Source of the DNA: Gemmatimonadota bacterium
GTDB lineage: Bacteria > Gemmatimonadota > Gemmatimonadetes > Gemmatimonadales > Gemmatimonadaceae
DNA: 64,000 bases
Reading direction: 5' to 3'
Assembly (NCBI GenBank): GCA_016704465.1
Contig: JADJAD010000006.1
Span: forward strand, 409,037-473,036
Positions 43,350 to 53,026 of this stretch are shown in pieces. Within the stretch, counting starts at the first letter, position 1, and each line of letters starts with the position of its first letter. The position numbers and the translations under genes were made by a program. Under the pieces are notes generated by a model, which ran no database searches, had not been told where the DNA came from, and worked only from the letters and a program-made list of their open reading frames with translations.

Positions 43350-46301
43350 TTAGAAGCCGAGGGTGACATTGAGGAGGATATTGCGCGTGGGCGGATAGGG
43401 CGCGATGTCGAGGTTGTTGCGGATGGCGGACGAGCCGAAGTTGGCCACTTCGGGGTCGAGCCCGCGATACGGCGCGAACATCAGGAGGTTGCGTCCGGCC
43501 AGGCCGACACGCGCGGTACGGAGGCCGCGGACGATGCCGGTGACCGATTGCGGCACGTCGTAGTTGAGCGACACTTCGCGCACCTTGACGAAAGAGGCAT
43601 CCTCGATGTAGGGCGAGATCGCTCCCTTGAGGTAGCCATTGTAGCGCTTCGCCCATTCCGGCGAACCCCAGTCCTTGGACGTGCGGCCATCGTCCTGGAG
43701 GTACTCCGTCAGGTTGATGACGTTGCCGCCCTGCTGCCAGTCCACGATGGCATTCAGGGTAATGCGCTTCCAGGAGAAGTCGTTCGCGAAGCCCATGCGG
43801 AACGAGGGGGCCGAGTTGCCAAGCTGCGACAGCACGGCATTCCGGTTGCCCTGCGCATCGAGCCCGAAACCGACGATCTGCGTGATCTGCTTCCCCTTCT
43901 CCACGCGCGTGCGCCCGAGGTTGCCGAAGCCCGACGCTGCCGGGAAGAATGCCGGCAGCCCGGCGAGGTCCGCGACCTCACTGTCGTAGGCGGTAAAGGT
44001 GGTGCGGCTGACCCAGAGCATCGACGCCGTCTGGATCGGCGTGAAGCCGATGCCGGCCTCCACCCCCCAGTTGCGGATCTTGCCGCCGTTGAACACCTGG
44101 CTCGCGAAGCCCGACGACGGCTCCGGAACGCGCTGCAGAAGCAGGTTGGTGGTGTTGCGGTTGAAGTACGTGAGCTCCCATGTGAAGCGCTCGTTGAGGA
44201 ACCAGCCTTCGGCGCCCGCCTCGATCTCCTTGAGGCGCTCGGGCTCGACCCCGGGGAAGCCGGCAGCGGTGGACACCGCGACGCCCTGCTGCCCGCCCAG
44301 CTGCGGCGTGAGCAGGTTGGTGAACTTCTGCCCGAACAGCGGCTGGTTGCCGGTCTCGCCGTATGCGGCGCGCAGCTTCATCTCAGAGCCCTGCCCGAAC
44401 AGGTTCTCGAAGCGGTAGGAACCGGAGACGTTCGGAAAGATGTACACCTTGTTGATGTCGCCCATCACGCTCGAACGCTCGGCGCGCAGCCCGCCGCGCA
44501 CCAGCAGCCGCTCGTTCAGCAGGCGCATTTCCTCGCTGGCATAGAACGCGATCGTGCGTTCCTGCGTCAGTTCCTCGTTCACGGTCGGCAGCGTCCCCTG
44601 ATTGACGTTGCGCTGGCCGGGAAGGAGGTTCTGCGTGCGGATCCGGAAGGTGTTGAGCAGACGATCCTCGTACTGCAACCCGACCGATGTGGTGGCGTTC
44701 ACGCCGAAGATGTCGCCGGTGTGGACGGCGTTGAGGTTGTAGTTGAAGAACTTGCTGCGCCCGCCACTCTCCACCGATTCGCCGGGCAGGGGCTGCACGC
44801 GCTCGAAGAAGAGTTCGTTGCTCGTCCAGACGTCATTGCGCTGGTCGAACGCATCGAGGCCGCCAGACGCAACCAAGCGCAGTGTCTGTCCCTCAGAGAT
44901 GGTGGGCGTCCATCCGAGCGTCACGCCACCGGTGAAACGGTTGGTCTCCTCACCATTCACGCCCAGACTCGCCAGCTGGAACGGGTTGGAGTTGGCGGCG
45001 TTGCCAATGCCGACGGGATTCAGCGTGCCGTCCGGGTTGCGCTTGGTGAGGTCGATGAAGCTGGGGATGTAGGTGAGCGCGTAGCCGTGGCAGCCATAGT
45101 TGTTGCAGTTGTTGTTCCAGCCACGTTCGTTGGTGTTGCGCGAATACACCGTCGAGACCCGCAGGTCGGTGGCCGGGCTCAGGCGCTGGTCCACGTTGAC
45201 ACGCAGACCCTGCTTGCCGGCGCCGGTGTTCAGCTCGATCCCCTTGTCTTCCTTCCAGTTGCCCGAAACGAAGTAGCGCGTGTTCTCGTTACCCCCGCTC
45301 ACGTCGAGCACGGTCTCGTACGACAGGTCCCGCTGGCCGTACACTTCGGCGGCATTGTCGAAAAACGGGCTGGCGCTTCCGCTGAACAACGGCGCCACAC
45401 CCTGTCCGTAGCGGGCGACGGCCGAGTCCTGCGTCCAGCGGCGGTGTTCCATGAGCCGGAGCGGCGAGAACTGCCCCAGGCGCTGCGTCACGTTCACGCG
45501 CGGCGCGCCGGTCTGCCCTCGCGTGGTCGTGATCACCACCACGCCGTTGGACGCCTTGGACCCGTAGATGGACGATGCCGAGGCCCCTTTCAACACCTCG
45601 ATGCTCGCGATGTCGTTGGGATTGAGGTCGGCAAGGCGATTCACGCCATCCGCCTCGCGCGCCACGTCCGCGGCGTTGTTCGTGAACCCGCGGCCGCTGG
45701 GGATGGTCGAATTCGAGTAGATCACGCCATCGACCACGAACAACGGGTCGAAACCGCCGAGGACCGTGTTGTTGCCGCGAATCTGCATCTGGATCCCGCC
45801 GCCGGGGGCGCCGGAGTTCGTCTGCAGGTTCACGCCGGTAATCTTGCCGGTGAGGGCAGCCTCGACCGTGGGGACGGGGACCTTCTTGAGTTCGTCACCC
45901 GTCACCAGCGAGACCGACGTGGTCGCACTGCGTCGTTCGATGGTCGTCGCCTGGCCGGAGACGACCACTTCGCTCAGGTTGAAGATGTCCTGCGCCAGCG
46001 CGAAGTCGGCCGTGGACTGCGCCGCCGGAACGGTGAATTCCACCCGCTTGTAGCCGATGGCGCGCACCTGGAGCCGGATGTCGCCGCTCGGGGCGGTGAC
46101 GACGTACCGGCCATCGGTGCCGGTGCGGACCGACTGGCCGCGAGTCGGCCCCACCACGGAGACTTCCACTCCCTCCAGCGGCGTTCCGGCGCCCTGCCTT
46201 GTAACCAATCCGGTCACCCGGCGCTCCTGCGCCGATGCGACCTCGGGTGCCAGCAGCAGCGCCGCCGCTGCCAGCATCCAGAGTCTGACATGCCTCTGCA
46301 T
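43350..46301 (-). CDS. SusC/RagA-family TonB-dependent outer-membrane receptor
   Basis: A 983-residue receptor. After the signal peptide (MLAAAALLLAPEVASAQ) come a carboxypeptidase-regulatory-like domain (VTGLVTRQGAGTPLEGVEV), the TonB plug (VEAALTGKITGVNLQTNSG, IEVLKGASASSIYGSKASNG) and a large beta barrel ending in LLNVTLGF with the terminal Phe. The motif GASASSIYGS is characteristic of SusC proteins. Import is driven by TonB. It is the first gene of a SusC-SusD pair. Confidence 0.92.
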   Translation of the reverse strand: MQRHVRLWMLAAAALLLAPEVASAQERRVTGLVTRQGAGTPLEGVEVSVVGPTRGQSVRTGTDGRYVVTAPSGDIRLQVRAIGYKRVEFTVPAAQSTADFALAQDIFNLSEVVVSGQATTIERRSATTSVSLVTGDELKKVPVPTVEAALTGKITGVNLQTNSGAPGGGIQMQIRGNNTVLGGFDPLFVVDGVIYSNSTIPSGRGFTNNAADVAREADGVNRLADLNPNDIASIEVLKGASASSIYGSKASNGVVVITTTRGQTGAPRVNVTQRLGQFSPLRLMEHRRWTQDSAVARYGQGVAPLFSGSASPFFDNAAEVYGQRDLSYETVLDVSGGNENTRYFVSGNWKEDKGIELNTGAGKQGLRVNVDQRLSPATDLRVSTVYSRNTNERGWNNNCNNYGCHGYALTYIPSFIDLTKRNPDGTLNPVGIGNAANSNPFQLASLGVNGEETNRFTGGVTLGWTPTISEGQTLRLVASGGLDAFDQRNDVWTSNELFFERVQPLPGESVESGGRSKFFNYNLNAVHTGDIFGVNATTSVGLQYEDRLLNTFRIRTQNLLPGQRNVNQGTLPTVNEELTQERTIAFYASEEMRLLNERLLVRGGLRAERSSVMGDINKVYIFPNVSGSYRFENLFGQGSEMKLRAAYGETGNQPLFGQKFTNLLTPQLGGQQGVAVSTAAGFPGVEPERLKEIEAGAEGWFLNERFTWELTYFNRNTTNLLLQRVPEPSSGFASQVFNGGKIRNWGVEAGIGFTPIQTASMLWVSRTTFTAYDSEVADLAGLPAFFPAASGFGNLGRTRVEKGKQITQIVGFGLDAQGNRNAVLSQLGNSAPSFRMGFANDFSWKRITLNAIVDWQQGGNVINLTEYLQDDGRTSKDWGSPEWAKRYNGYLKGAISPYIEDASFVKVREVSLNYDVPQSVTGIVRGLRTARVGLAGRNLLMFAPYRGLDPEVANFGSSAIRNNLDIAPYPPTRNILLNVTLGF

Positions 46302-46870
46302 CCTTGTCTCCCGCGCTCGAGAATGAGATAGGGGCGCCCGCGAAGTGCGGGCGCAGCGTCCGAACGTGGCAGTCGGGCACACCCGGTGCAAGAGACAACT
46401 TTCAGGACCGGACGAACAGGGACGGGCTGACGGGTCGCCGTTAGGCTGTGGCGCGAGCGCTCGCGCTCCGTGTCGAGGGGGATCAAACGTCAGAAACATC
46501 TTCGACCCTCGGGACGATCACGGCAGAGGTCGGCGTGGACGTCGTTCGGTCGCAGAATTGCTCCGTGCGGCGGTCGTGGCGGCCATGACCGCCACGCGCA
46601 TCGGCACCGTCGTGATGGCGTCCGGAGGGTTCGTGCGTCAGCGCCCACATCACACCTTGGACTTGGTCGCCTGGACATCGTCGTCCGAGCGAGTCGCTGC
46701 CCTGGCGCATCCTCTCATATGGCCCGGTGGGTCGAACCGATCAGGGCGACGACCGCGCCGCCGTGTCCAACTTTCCGTCCACCAGCGCGTAGGACTCGAC
46801 AGGACTCGACTCAGGACGCGGCTCAGGACGCGACTTGGAGCGCGCCAACCAACCGCCACGCGAGGAATCG
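46302..46870. other. Divergent gap with short tandem repeats
   Basis: Between the SusC and small lipoprotein genes I see no gene or RNA. Just before the lipoprotein gene, AGGACTCGAC occurs twice in tandem (46791-46810), followed by two copies of TCAGGACGCG (46811-46830). Confidence 0.45.
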
Positions 46871-47308
46871 ATGCCGAACCAACTCGTCAGCCTGCTGCCG
46901 CTCGTGCTCGCCCTGGCCTGCGGGGCGCAAAGCGCGACACCGCTCGCCGTGACCGAGTACACGCTCCAGCAGGCCTCGGACTCCATTCCCCTTCCCTACC
47001 GCACCGACATCCGCGTCGGCGAGATCTGGATGACGTTCACCGACGTACCGTCAGATTCACGCTGTCCCATCGGCGTCACGTGTGTCTGGGCGGGCGACGC
47101 CGTCGCCGATCTGTCGGTGCATCCGGGGTGCTACAAGGCCGGGTGCAAGGCCGCGTCGGCAGCGCTGAAGCTGCACACCAATCTCGAACCGCGCGAAGGA
47201 GTGGCGCTGGGACACCGCGTGGAGCTCCTGGCCCTGCGCCCCGAGCCGGCTGCTGGAACCGCGGTCGACTCTTCGCGCTATGTCGCGTGGGTACGGGTCA
47301 CGCGGTAG
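46871..47308 (+). CDS. Small lipoprotein of unknown function
   Basis: A 145-residue lipoprotein: signal peptide LLPLVLALAC with the lipobox Cys followed by Gly. The mature part has a conserved-looking block SRCPIGVTCVWAGDAVAD with two Cys, and a further Cys pair in GCYKAGCKA, so two disulfides are likely in the periplasm. This Cys-x5-Cys-x-W-x-G block recurs in many uncharacterised lipoproteins. GAGGAA lies just upstream of the ATG. It stands alone, with a hairpin after its stop. Confidence 0.75.
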   Translation: MPNQLVSLLPLVLALACGAQSATPLAVTEYTLQQASDSIPLPYRTDIRVGEIWMTFTDVPSDSRCPIGVTCVWAGDAVADLSVHPGCYKAGCKAASAALKLHTNLEPREGVALGHRVELLALRPEPAAGTAVDSSRYVAWVRVTR

Positions 47309-47315
47309 GTGATAG

Positions 47316-47335
47316 CCGGTGCGCCAATGCACCGG
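47316..47335 (+). terminator. Hairpin after the small lipoprotein gene
   Basis: CCGGTGC and GCACCGG form a 7-pair stem with a 6-base loop, 7 bases after the stop. The following 780 bases (to 48114) hold no supported gene; only three imperfect tandem copies of ATGGTCGGGGGC (47465-47495) stand out. Confidence 0.5.
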
Positions 47336-48114
47336 TGACCGTGCTCCCCGCTGAGGCGGTGCCGACGATCGCAACGAACTCCTCTCGGTCGGTAACCTCA
47401 AGCGTGCGAAGGACTTCTGGGGAACGGCGGACGGGATTCGCGAGGCGTTGGTGTGTCTCGCCAGATGGTCGGGGCATGGTCGGGGGCATGGTCGGCGTCC
47501 GCGAGAGTCACGGGCAGGGCAGCGCCGTCCTCACAACCTGCGGTGTCCTCACGCCAGGGTCAGTCGGGAAATGCCGAGTGGACGGCTCGACGCGGCGGCT
47601 GTCGCTCCAGGCGCCGATCCGTCGCGTCGGGGTGCACCCGCGGGTCGATGAGCCGACCGGGTGGGTGCGTTGACCGCTCGCCCGCCTAACGAGCTGCCCG
47701 TTGACATGCTAACGCTTCCCGACGTCGTCGCCGTCGCCATCGCGTGGTGCGTTCGACGCGCGTGACGGGCTCGGCATCAGGAGGGCCGTCGCGCGAGTCC
47801 TCCACCGACGGGTACGATCATCGCACCTACGCGTCAGGGCATTCCCGACAGCACGTCGGGCACTCCACCACCGTGCCGAACCATTTGCAGCTTGTTAACA
47901 GGCCCTGCGACAGCAGCCGACAATCCGGACCGAGACTATTGGTCATCTCGTGTCTCGTCGACAGCCTGTGGCCGACGCGGGCGGCCGGAAGGTGGGAGTC
48001 CGTTTGCAGGCGATACGTCGATGCCTCACGCTCCCATCGCAGGCTAGGCCGAATGTACCGGCGTGCGTGCTTCCGCCAGCGAACGTTGCCTTCACAGCAG
48101 TCCCCAGGGATCCC

Positions 48115-49302
48115 ATGCTTGCCTCGCAGACTATCACGCAGCTGGACACGCCCGTCGCGCCGTACGCCCTCGGAGCTTCCGCCTCCACTCGCGCGTCCGT
48201 CCTGTTCGTGGACGACGACGTGCGCGTGCTGCGCGGGGTGGAACGCTCGCTTGGAGCGCAGTTCGCCATCACCACGGCAACGTCGGCCATGGAGGCGCTG
48301 GCCTTGATCGAGCGCGAACCACCGTTCGCGGTGGTCGTGTCCGACCTGGCGATGCCCGCCATGAGCGGGCTCGCTCTGCTCAGCGCGCTCCGCAAGGCGG
48401 CACCCGAGTCGGTGCGCATCCTTTTCACGGGTGAGGCACAACTTACGGATGCCGTGCGAGCGATCAACGAAGGTGAGGTATTTCGCCTCTTGCTGAAGCC
48501 GTGCACCGGTCGCGATATGCTGGACGCTGTGCGAGCCGGCGTCCGGCAGCACCAAATCGTGTCCGCCGAGCGCACCCTGCTCAGGGAAACCCTCCAGGGC
48601 GCGGTGGAGGCCTTGAGCGACGTGCTCGCCATCGCCCAACCCGCCGCCTATGGCCGTGCCGTCCGACTCAGGCGACACGTCGTGGATCTTGCGAAGGCCA
48701 TGGAATTGCCGCCGAGTTGGGAACTGGCAGTGTCCGCGCTCCTGTCACAAATGGGGTGCGTGACGTTGGCTCCCGCGCTCGTGGATCGATGGTACCGCCA
48801 CGAACCGCTGTCGGACGAGGAGCAGCGTCTGATCAACGGGATCCCGACGCGGACCGCGGAGTTGATTGCGCACATCCCGAGAATGACGCCGGTGTGTGAG
48901 ATCATCCAGCGGCAGTTCGAGTCACCGCGCACTCTCGGGATTCCTGTGGGTGCCAAGCTGCTGGCGATCGCGCGGGATTTCGACGGACTGATCGGGTCGG
49001 GCGAGCGCGCCGAAGCCGCACTCGCCATCATGAAGTCCCAGGTGCAGCGCTACGACGAGTCCATGCTTGCGGTGTTTCATTCGCTGCGGTGTGAGTCGGC
49101 ACCGTCGCTCGAGATTCGCGAGATGCGACTGTGCGACGTGCGTGTCGAGATGGTCTTCGCTGCCGACGTCCTGTCGCCTCGCGGTGTCCTGCTGATCGCC
49201 CGCGGGCAGCGCGTCACGACGAGCCTGTACGAACGCATCGTGCAGGTATGGAGCACCGATGCGGCGAGCGCGATTCCGGTCCGGGTCATCATCCCCGAAT
49301 AG
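48115..49302 (+). CDS. Response regulator with degenerate HD-GYP-like output domain
   Basis: A 395-residue protein. An intact receiver domain (about 25-140) has the acidic pocket LFVDDDVRVL, phospho-acceptor Asp in VVVSDLAMP, Thr in LFTGEA and Lys in LLLKPC. The second half aligns in outline with HD-GYP proteins, but the metal-binding HD is replaced (LLSQMGCVTL) and the HH and GYP motifs are unrecognisable (HIPRMTPVCEIIQRQFE). It is therefore probably a non-catalytic c-di-GMP-related or scaffold domain. ATG at 48115 is chosen at the boundary of conserved sequence. It is the first gene of a signalling operon with a hybrid kinase and a cyclase. Confidence 0.8.
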   Translation: MLASQTITQLDTPVAPYALGASASTRASVLFVDDDVRVLRGVERSLGAQFAITTATSAMEALALIEREPPFAVVVSDLAMPAMSGLALLSALRKAAPESVRILFTGEAQLTDAVRAINEGEVFRLLLKPCTGRDMLDAVRAGVRQHQIVSAERTLLRETLQGAVEALSDVLAIAQPAAYGRAVRLRRHVVDLAKAMELPPSWELAVSALLSQMGCVTLAPALVDRWYRHEPLSDEEQRLINGIPTRTAELIAHIPRMTPVCEIIQRQFESPRTLGIPVGAKLLAIARDFDGLIGSGERAEAALAIMKSQVQRYDESMLAVFHSLRCESAPSLEIREMRLCDVRVEMVFAADVLSPRGVLLIARGQRVTTSLYERIVQVWSTDAASAIPVRVIIPE

Positions 49303-49340
49303 CGGCTCCGCCGCACCAGTCTCCCACCAACACCCGCAAC

Positions 49341-51677
49341 ATGACCTCGCCACCGGTCGACGCGACGCCCCCGCTATCACCCGAGGACGAATACGTACCC
49401 GTCGACTTCCGCAACGTGCTGGACGCATCGTCCGATGCGATACTCGTCCTCGACGCCGAGCAGCGCCTCCGATACTGCAATGCAAGTGTTGGCCGCATCT
49501 TCGGGTACCAGGCCAGTGCACTGATCGGACAGCCGCTCGGCATCCTGCTGCCGGAAGCCCATCGGCGACGCCATGCGACCCACGCGGGGTCCTTCATCCG
49601 GAGCGGACGATCGGAGCGCGCGCACCGGCCGCTGCTGGTCAGCGGGCGGCGGGCAGATGGCACGGAGGTCCCCCTCAACGTCACGATCAGCCGAATGCCG
49701 GCACGGACGGACGGGTGCACGATCGCCATCGTGCGAGAGGCGACGCAGCCGCCGCCGCTGCCACTGCCCGAGCAGGAACGGGCACTCCGGGAGAGCGACG
49801 CACGCCTGCAGCGGATCGCCCGGGCGTCCCGCGATGTGCTGTATGACTGGGATGTCGATCATGGCGTGACGTGGCACGGCGATGCCATGGAGCGCGTCTT
49901 CGGCCATCGGACGCGCGACGCGCGCGACCGAACGTGGTGGCGGGCGCGCATCCATCCGGAGGACCTTGAGCGCACCGACGCGTCCCTGGCGCGCTTCGCA
50001 TCCTCGGGCAGCAGCATGTGGACCGCCGAGTATGGGTTTGCGCGCACGGACGGGACCTACGCGCTCGTGCTGCATCGCGCCTTTTGCACCCGCAATCAGG
50101 ACGGGGCGATCATCCGCTCCTGTGGCACGCTCATGGACATCACGGCCCTGCGCGTGACGCAAGCACAGCTGCGCAAGTCCGAATCCGCACGCCAAGCGGC
50201 GGCCAGTCGACTGCAGGTCGTCCTCGACGAGATGCCGGTCGGCTATGTCACCTTCGACGCGACGCATCGGGTCCGCTCCTGGAACGCAGAGATGACGCGG
50301 ATCTTCGGCCTGCCGCTGCACGAGGTGCGCGGCCGAACGCTCGAGGAAATCCTCGAGACGCACGACCTTGCGGCGACGTTCGCCACACGGCTCGGCGCGC
50401 GCGAGCTCGTCCTGCGGCGAGAAGGCCGGGAAGTGATCTGTTCGTGGCTGCAGACGTCGCACCTTCCCGATGCGGCGGCGGGAGGCGGAAGCGTCGCCAT
50501 GGTGGTCGATGTGACCGAGCAGCGCTCGCTCGAAGCGCAACTGCTCCACGCACAGAAGCTGGAGTCGCTCGGGCGGCTGGCGGGCGGCGTGGCGCACGAC
50601 TTCAACAACCTGCTGACGGCCATCCTCGGCAATGCCGCGTTCCTGCGCTCGTCGTTCTCCCTGGACGACCCGCGGCAGGAGGATGTGGAGGAGATCCGCC
50701 TGGCGTCGACACGCGCCGCCGAGTTGACGCAGCGATTGCTGGCATTCGCGCGACGGCAAGCGGCGGCGCCACGCGTGATCGACCTGGGCACCGCGATCGG
50801 GGGGATCGGACTCTTGCTGACGCGACTGCTCGGAGAGGACATCGCGGTCACGCACACGCTCGTCGAAACGCCGCTGCGCGTGCGCATGGACCCCTCCCAG
50901 CTCGAGCAGCTGCTCATCAACCTGGCGGTGAACGCGCGCGATGCAATGCCGCGTGGCGGGACGCTGGCGATATGCCTGCGACCGGCGAGTCCCGCGGACT
51001 GTGCCCCGTTCGATGCCATTCGACGGTCGAAGATGTCCTATGCGGTGATCGAGATGCGCGACAGCGGAATCGGCATCTCGCCCGACGCGCTGGGCCGAGT
51101 GTTCGAGCCGTTCTTCACGACGAAAGAAGTGGGAAAGGGAACCGGGTTGGGGCTCAGCATCTGCCATGGCATCATGCAGCAGGCCGAGGGTGCGATCGGC
51201 GTGAAGAGCCAAGAGGGCGACGGGACCACGTTTACCGTCCTGCTTCCGCTGACCGCCGATCCCCCGTTTGAGCACACGGTCGCTGGCGGGACGGTCGAAA
51301 GCGGCCGGGGCGAGCGGGTGCTGATCGTGGAGGACGACCGCGCCGTACGGGACGTGTTCGCGCGCGCGCTGCGAGACGCGGGGTTCCGGGTCTACACCGC
51401 CGAACGCGGCGAGGACGCCCTGACGCTCGTGCAGCAACTCCACAATCGCATCGACGTCCTGGTCTCGGATGTCCAGTTGCCGGGCATGAGCGGGTTCGCG
51501 CTTGCGGACGCGCTGCGCGCTCGAGGCCACACGCTGCAGACCATTTTCGTGTCCGGCTATCCGGGCGAGATCGCGAACGGCGACGTCGAATATCCGAAGC
51601 ATGCAGTCCCCGTCATCTTCAAGCCGGTGACCGCAGAAGAGCTGGTGACGAAGGTCCGACAGGAACTCGATCGATGA
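49341..51677 (+). CDS. Hybrid sensor histidine kinase with three PAS domains and a receiver
   Basis: A 778-residue cytosolic kinase (no membrane segment). Three PAS domains occur in order (about 20-140, 155-285, 295-400), the first starting FRNVLDASSDAILVLDAEQR. The HisKA H-box is GGVAHDFNNLL, the ATPase has the N-box LINLAVNARDAM, G1 DSGIGIS and G2 GKGTGLGLSI. A C-terminal receiver (about 655-775) has IVEDDRAVRD and the acceptor Asp in VLVSDVQLPG. It probably signals to the neighbouring receiver and cyclase. The next ATG overlaps its stop (ATGA). Confidence 0.93.
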   Translation: MTSPPVDATPPLSPEDEYVPVDFRNVLDASSDAILVLDAEQRLRYCNASVGRIFGYQASALIGQPLGILLPEAHRRRHATHAGSFIRSGRSERAHRPLLVSGRRADGTEVPLNVTISRMPARTDGCTIAIVREATQPPPLPLPEQERALRESDARLQRIARASRDVLYDWDVDHGVTWHGDAMERVFGHRTRDARDRTWWRARIHPEDLERTDASLARFASSGSSMWTAEYGFARTDGTYALVLHRAFCTRNQDGAIIRSCGTLMDITALRVTQAQLRKSESARQAAASRLQVVLDEMPVGYVTFDATHRVRSWNAEMTRIFGLPLHEVRGRTLEEILETHDLAATFATRLGARELVLRREGREVICSWLQTSHLPDAAAGGGSVAMVVDVTEQRSLEAQLLHAQKLESLGRLAGGVAHDFNNLLTAILGNAAFLRSSFSLDDPRQEDVEEIRLASTRAAELTQRLLAFARRQAAAPRVIDLGTAIGGIGLLLTRLLGEDIAVTHTLVETPLRVRMDPSQLEQLLINLAVNARDAMPRGGTLAICLRPASPADCAPFDAIRRSKMSYAVIEMRDSGIGISPDALGRVFEPFFTTKEVGKGTGLGLSICHGIMQQAEGAIGVKSQEGDGTTFTVLLPLTADPPFEHTVAGGTVESGRGERVLIVEDDRAVRDVFARALRDAGFRVYTAERGEDALTLVQQLHNRIDVLVSDVQLPGMSGFALADALRARGHTLQTIFVSGYPGEIANGDVEYPKHAVPVIFKPVTAEELVTKVRQELDR

Positions 51678-52963
51678 GGCCGCGGGACGTGACCACCGCT
51701 CCCACGCCACTCGTCGCAGTGGAGGCATCCGGATCGCCAGCCATGCGAAACCGCTACATCGGTCGCTGCACTGAAGTGCTGGACTTGCTTCCCGGAGTGG
51801 CGAGCCTCGCCACCGACGCCCTCGAGCTCCCCGATGATCTCGCACGGCTCGGCCGCGCGATCTCGGCGCTGTCCGACCGCCTCGTGCGCGAGAAGGAACG
51901 CGAGGCCATGCTGTCAACCGTCTCGGACCGTGTGCTGCAAGGCGTGCTGCTCCACGAGGTGCTGGATCACATCTACGAGAGCTTTCGCACCCTCCTTCCC
52001 TATGACCGGATCGGATGTGCCCTGCTCGAGGACGATGGACAGGTGCTCCGGGCGCAGTGGGCACGCTCCGAATTCGTGCAGTCACGGCTGCCGCAAGGAT
52101 ATGCGGCCCGGATGGAGGGGAGCAGCTTGCGGTCGCTCGTCGACATCGGGACGCCACGCATCATCGACGATCTTGAGGCATACGCCGCGGTGCGACCGCG
52201 ATCGCATGCGACCCGTCTCATTCTCGAGGAGGGCGTGCGAAGCAGCCTCACTTGTCCCCTCATCTCGCACGGGCATCCGGTGGGGTTCCTCTTCTTCAGC
52301 AGCCGACAGAAGAACAGCTACTCCCTCGAACACAGCGAGGTGTTCCAGCGGCTCGCGGGCCTCCTGTCGGGGGTCGTCGAGCGGAGCGCCACGTACGATC
52401 GGCTCGCTGCCTCCAACTCCGCACTACGGTTGGCACAGGAGGCGCTTCAGCAACAGGCGACCCATGACTCGCTCACCGGACTGCTCAACCGAGGCGCCGT
52501 CGTGGGAGCGCTCGAGACGATGCTGACGCGAGCGAAGCGCCGACAGCGCGAGGGTGCGGTCATCCTCCTGGACATCGACCACTTCAAGTCCGTCAACGAT
52601 ACCCACGGCCACCTGGCCGGAGACGCCGTGCTCCGGGAAGTGGGACGGCGACTGGCGCGACTGACTCGCGCCGGCGACAGCGTGGGACGATACGGAGGTG
52701 AGGAGTTCCTGGTATGTCTCGACGAGTGCACCCGCGAAGGAGCTGGTCATGTCGCCGATCGCCTGTGCGCCAGCATCCGCGCGACTCCCGTGGTATTCGG
52801 CGCAGTCTCGATCGATCTCACGGTCAGTGCCGGTGTCGCCCAGCGGCGAGACTTGGGCACACAGACGGTCGAATCGCTGGTGGGCGACGCCGACGCGGCA
52901 CTCTACGAGGCAAAACGCCAGGGACGTGACCGGGTAGTCGAGTCGCCCGAATGCCCCGAATAG
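51674..52963 (+). CDS. Diguanylate cyclase with GAF domain
   Basis: A 429-residue protein: a GAF domain (about 90-235) then a GGDEF domain (about 262-425). The active site is RYGGEEF (339-345), and the inhibitory I-site RAGD (332-335) lies exactly five residues before it, so product feedback is expected. Substrate-binding DSLTGLLNR and LLDIDHFKSVND are intact. It makes c-di-GMP from GTP. It is translationally coupled to the hybrid kinase gene, so the operon links phosphorelay sensing to c-di-GMP. Confidence 0.93.
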   Translation: MRPRDVTTAPTPLVAVEASGSPAMRNRYIGRCTEVLDLLPGVASLATDALELPDDLARLGRAISALSDRLVREKEREAMLSTVSDRVLQGVLLHEVLDHIYESFRTLLPYDRIGCALLEDDGQVLRAQWARSEFVQSRLPQGYAARMEGSSLRSLVDIGTPRIIDDLEAYAAVRPRSHATRLILEEGVRSSLTCPLISHGHPVGFLFFSSRQKNSYSLEHSEVFQRLAGLLSGVVERSATYDRLAASNSALRLAQEALQQQATHDSLTGLLNRGAVVGALETMLTRAKRRQREGAVILLDIDHFKSVNDTHGHLAGDAVLREVGRRLARLTRAGDSVGRYGGEEFLVCLDECTREGAGHVADRLCASIRATPVVFGAVSIDLTVSAGVAQRRDLGTQTVESLVGDADAALYEAKRQGRDRVVESPECPE

Positions 52964-53026
52964 TGCCGGTCGCGCTCGCACGATGTCTGGAGCGCGCGGG
53001 CAGGCCCGGTACGCCGCCCGACCCCG

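Noticed and set aside
43185..46331. Very long plus-strand open frame (about 1048 codons) opposite the SusC gene
   Set aside because: It is antisense to a clear TonB-dependent receptor and has no family-like motifs. Long antisense frames are expected in GC-rich DNA.
47465..47495. Short tandem repeats considered as a CRISPR-like array
   Set aside because: Repeats are contiguous 12-mers with no spacers. No CRISPR array is seen anywhere in the window.
47684..47691. GCCTAACG in the gap before the signalling operon considered as an attC
   Set aside because: No paired L boxes or R' box within 150 bases; it is counted only as a copy of the recurring 8-mer.
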